A stretch of 64,000 nt of DNA from positions 620,001 through 684,000 of the forward strand of contig OY770021.1 in assembly GCA_963669315.1 (NCBI GenBank), in the 5' to 3' direction. This DNA is from SZUA-547 sp963669315. Its GTDB lineage: Bacteria; Pseudomonadota; Alphaproteobacteria; Rhodobacterales; Rhodobacteraceae. The position numbers and the translations under genes are program-made. The stretch's first letter is position 1. The number at the start of each line of letters is the position of its first letter. Positions 63,305 through 64,000 of this stretch are shown piece by piece. The notes under the pieces were generated by a model. That model was not told the origin of the DNA and did not search any database. It worked only from the letters and a program-made list of their open reading frames with translations.

Positions 63305-63670
63305 CTAGGTTTTCGCAGGTTCCCACAACTCGATCGGGTTGCCTTCCGGATCATGAACGCGGGCAAAGCGCCCGATCCCATCCATTTCCATGGCGTCGCT
63401 GATTTCGATCCCGGCATCCTCAAGCTCTTTGACAGCAGCGGAGAGGTCATCGACCCGAAAATTCAGCATGTACGCGCGATCCTTGGGGAAATAATCGGTC
63501 TCGTTGTCAAACGGCGCAAAAACTGTGACGCCCGCCTCTGTGCTCCATGGAGACATGTTTGTGGACGTTGGCGCCGGATCAATCCCAAAGTGCGTCTGAT
63601 ACCAGACAGCCAATGCGCTCGGGTTCTCAGACCTGAAGAAAATTCCCCCAATGCCCTGGACTTTGACCAT
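63305..63670 (-). CDS. VOC-family (glyoxalase/bleomycin-resistance fold) protein
   Basis: A 121-residue protein with two beta-alpha-beta-beta-beta modules. It has VQGIGGIFFRSENPSALAVW with YQTHFGI, then FRVDDLSAAVKELEDAGIEI and FARVHDPEGNPIELWEP, the classic VOC ending with a metal-site Glu. The substrate is unknown. It has its own ATG and good length, so it is probably intact. Confidence 0.9.
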   Translation of the reverse strand: MVKVQGIGGIFFRSENPSALAVWYQTHFGIDPAPTSTNMSPWSTEAGVTVFAPFDNETDYFPKDRAYMLNFRVDDLSAAVKELEDAGIEISDAMEMDGIGRFARVHDPEGNPIELWEPAKT

Positions 63671-63739
63671 GCCAGTTTCCTGTTCATGCTGCTATGTCTG
63701 GGCCGCGATCCGCCACATACTAACGCATTCACATCGCCA

Positions 63740-64000
63740 CTAATCCAGCCCCTTCAGCACGTCTGTCAGAACCTCGAATATACGGTCGATCTGGTCTTTC
63801 TCGATGATCAGCGGAGGTGACATGGCGATGGTCTCGCCGGTGGTGCGGGCCAGCACGCCGGCTTCATAGGCTTTGATGAAAGCATCGGTCCCGCGCTTGG
63901 TCGGCTGCCCCTCGATCGGCTCCAGTTCTATGGCGCCGACCAGCCCCAGATTTCGGATGTCGATCACATGGGGCAGACCCTTCAGCGTGTGCAACGCCTC
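63740..64000 (-). CDS. Class III aminotransferase, C-terminal part (omega-amino acid--pyruvate type), cut by window edge
   Basis: The visible 86 residues end a PLP aminotransferase: LGLVGAIELEPIEGQP, KAYEAGVLARTTGETIAMSP and PPLIIEKDQIDRIFEVL. This C-terminal series resembles beta-alanine/omega-amino acid--pyruvate aminotransferases. The PLP lysine lies outside the window. It runs off the right edge. Confidence 0.85.
   Translation of the reverse strand, partial: EALHTLKGLPHVIDIRNLGLVGAIELEPIEGQPTKRGTDAFIKAYEAGVLARTTGETIAMSPPLIIEKDQIDRIFEVLTDVLKGLD

Overview
The window is high-GC DNA from an alphaproteobacterium, most likely of the Rhodobacterales. This rests on a complete division and cell-wall (dcw) cluster continuing into lpxC, bamD and recN, an FtsZ with a long Pro/Ala/Glu-rich linker, a protein with two cold-shock domains, a ceramidase-family membrane protein and a metK-ahcY pair. 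No tRNA, insertion sequence, prophage or CRISPR array was seen.

Layout. 1-1023 is the 3' end of a glycolate oxidase/D-lactate dehydrogenase type gene. 1020-25267 is a nearly unbroken minus-strand block: mraZ-rsmH-ftsL-ftsI-murE-murF-mraY-(secreted orphan)-murD-ftsW-murG-murC-(glutathione transferase)-murB-ddl-ftsQ-ftsA-ftsZ-lpxC-bamD-recN. Most junctions are 1-13 nt start/stop overlaps. Two genes foreign to the usual dcw set are stitched in with perfect 4-nt overlaps. Upstream of mraZ, 25268-25827 is non-coding and carries a 10-bp-phased TGGGA array (MraZ operator) and a DnaA-box match. Next come a small membrane protein and the RNase P RNA.

26574-34526 holds single-gene housekeeping and detoxification functions: a glutathionyl-hydroquinone reductase, a short-chain reductase, a peptidoglycan amidase, RluB, TadA, an acetyltransferase, a metallo-hydrolase and a ceramidase. 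A low-GC pair of lysine-rich small proteins sits between rluB and tadA. 34578-36355 is gatC-gatA. 36574-48554 mixes envelope lipoproteins (patatin, DUF3124, an orphan lipoprotein), a Gfo/Idh/MocA oxidoreductase, cold-shock proteins, two orphan transporter binding proteins (one a ZnuA with a Zur box), S-formylglutathione hydrolase and an MFS exporter.

48597-50420 is thiC with a TPP riboswitch. 50905-53502 is metK-ahcY, preceded by a leader with a candidate pseudoknot that does not match the SAM/SAH or SAM-II classes I could compare. 54324-57875 is a minus-strand operon of a DUF3307 membrane protein, an 868-residue ABC exporter whose nucleotide-binding domain has lost every catalytic motif, and a small cyclic-nucleotide-binding-domain protein. 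I judge this the best candidate for an undescribed system.

58079-64000 is a more fluid region: a class V aminotransferase, a frameshifted dienelactone-hydrolase-like gene, a metallo-hydrolase divergent from a TetR regulator with a three-half-site operator, gene remnants joined head to head (LysR and glyoxalase fragments), a VOC protein and the 3' end of a class III aminotransferase.
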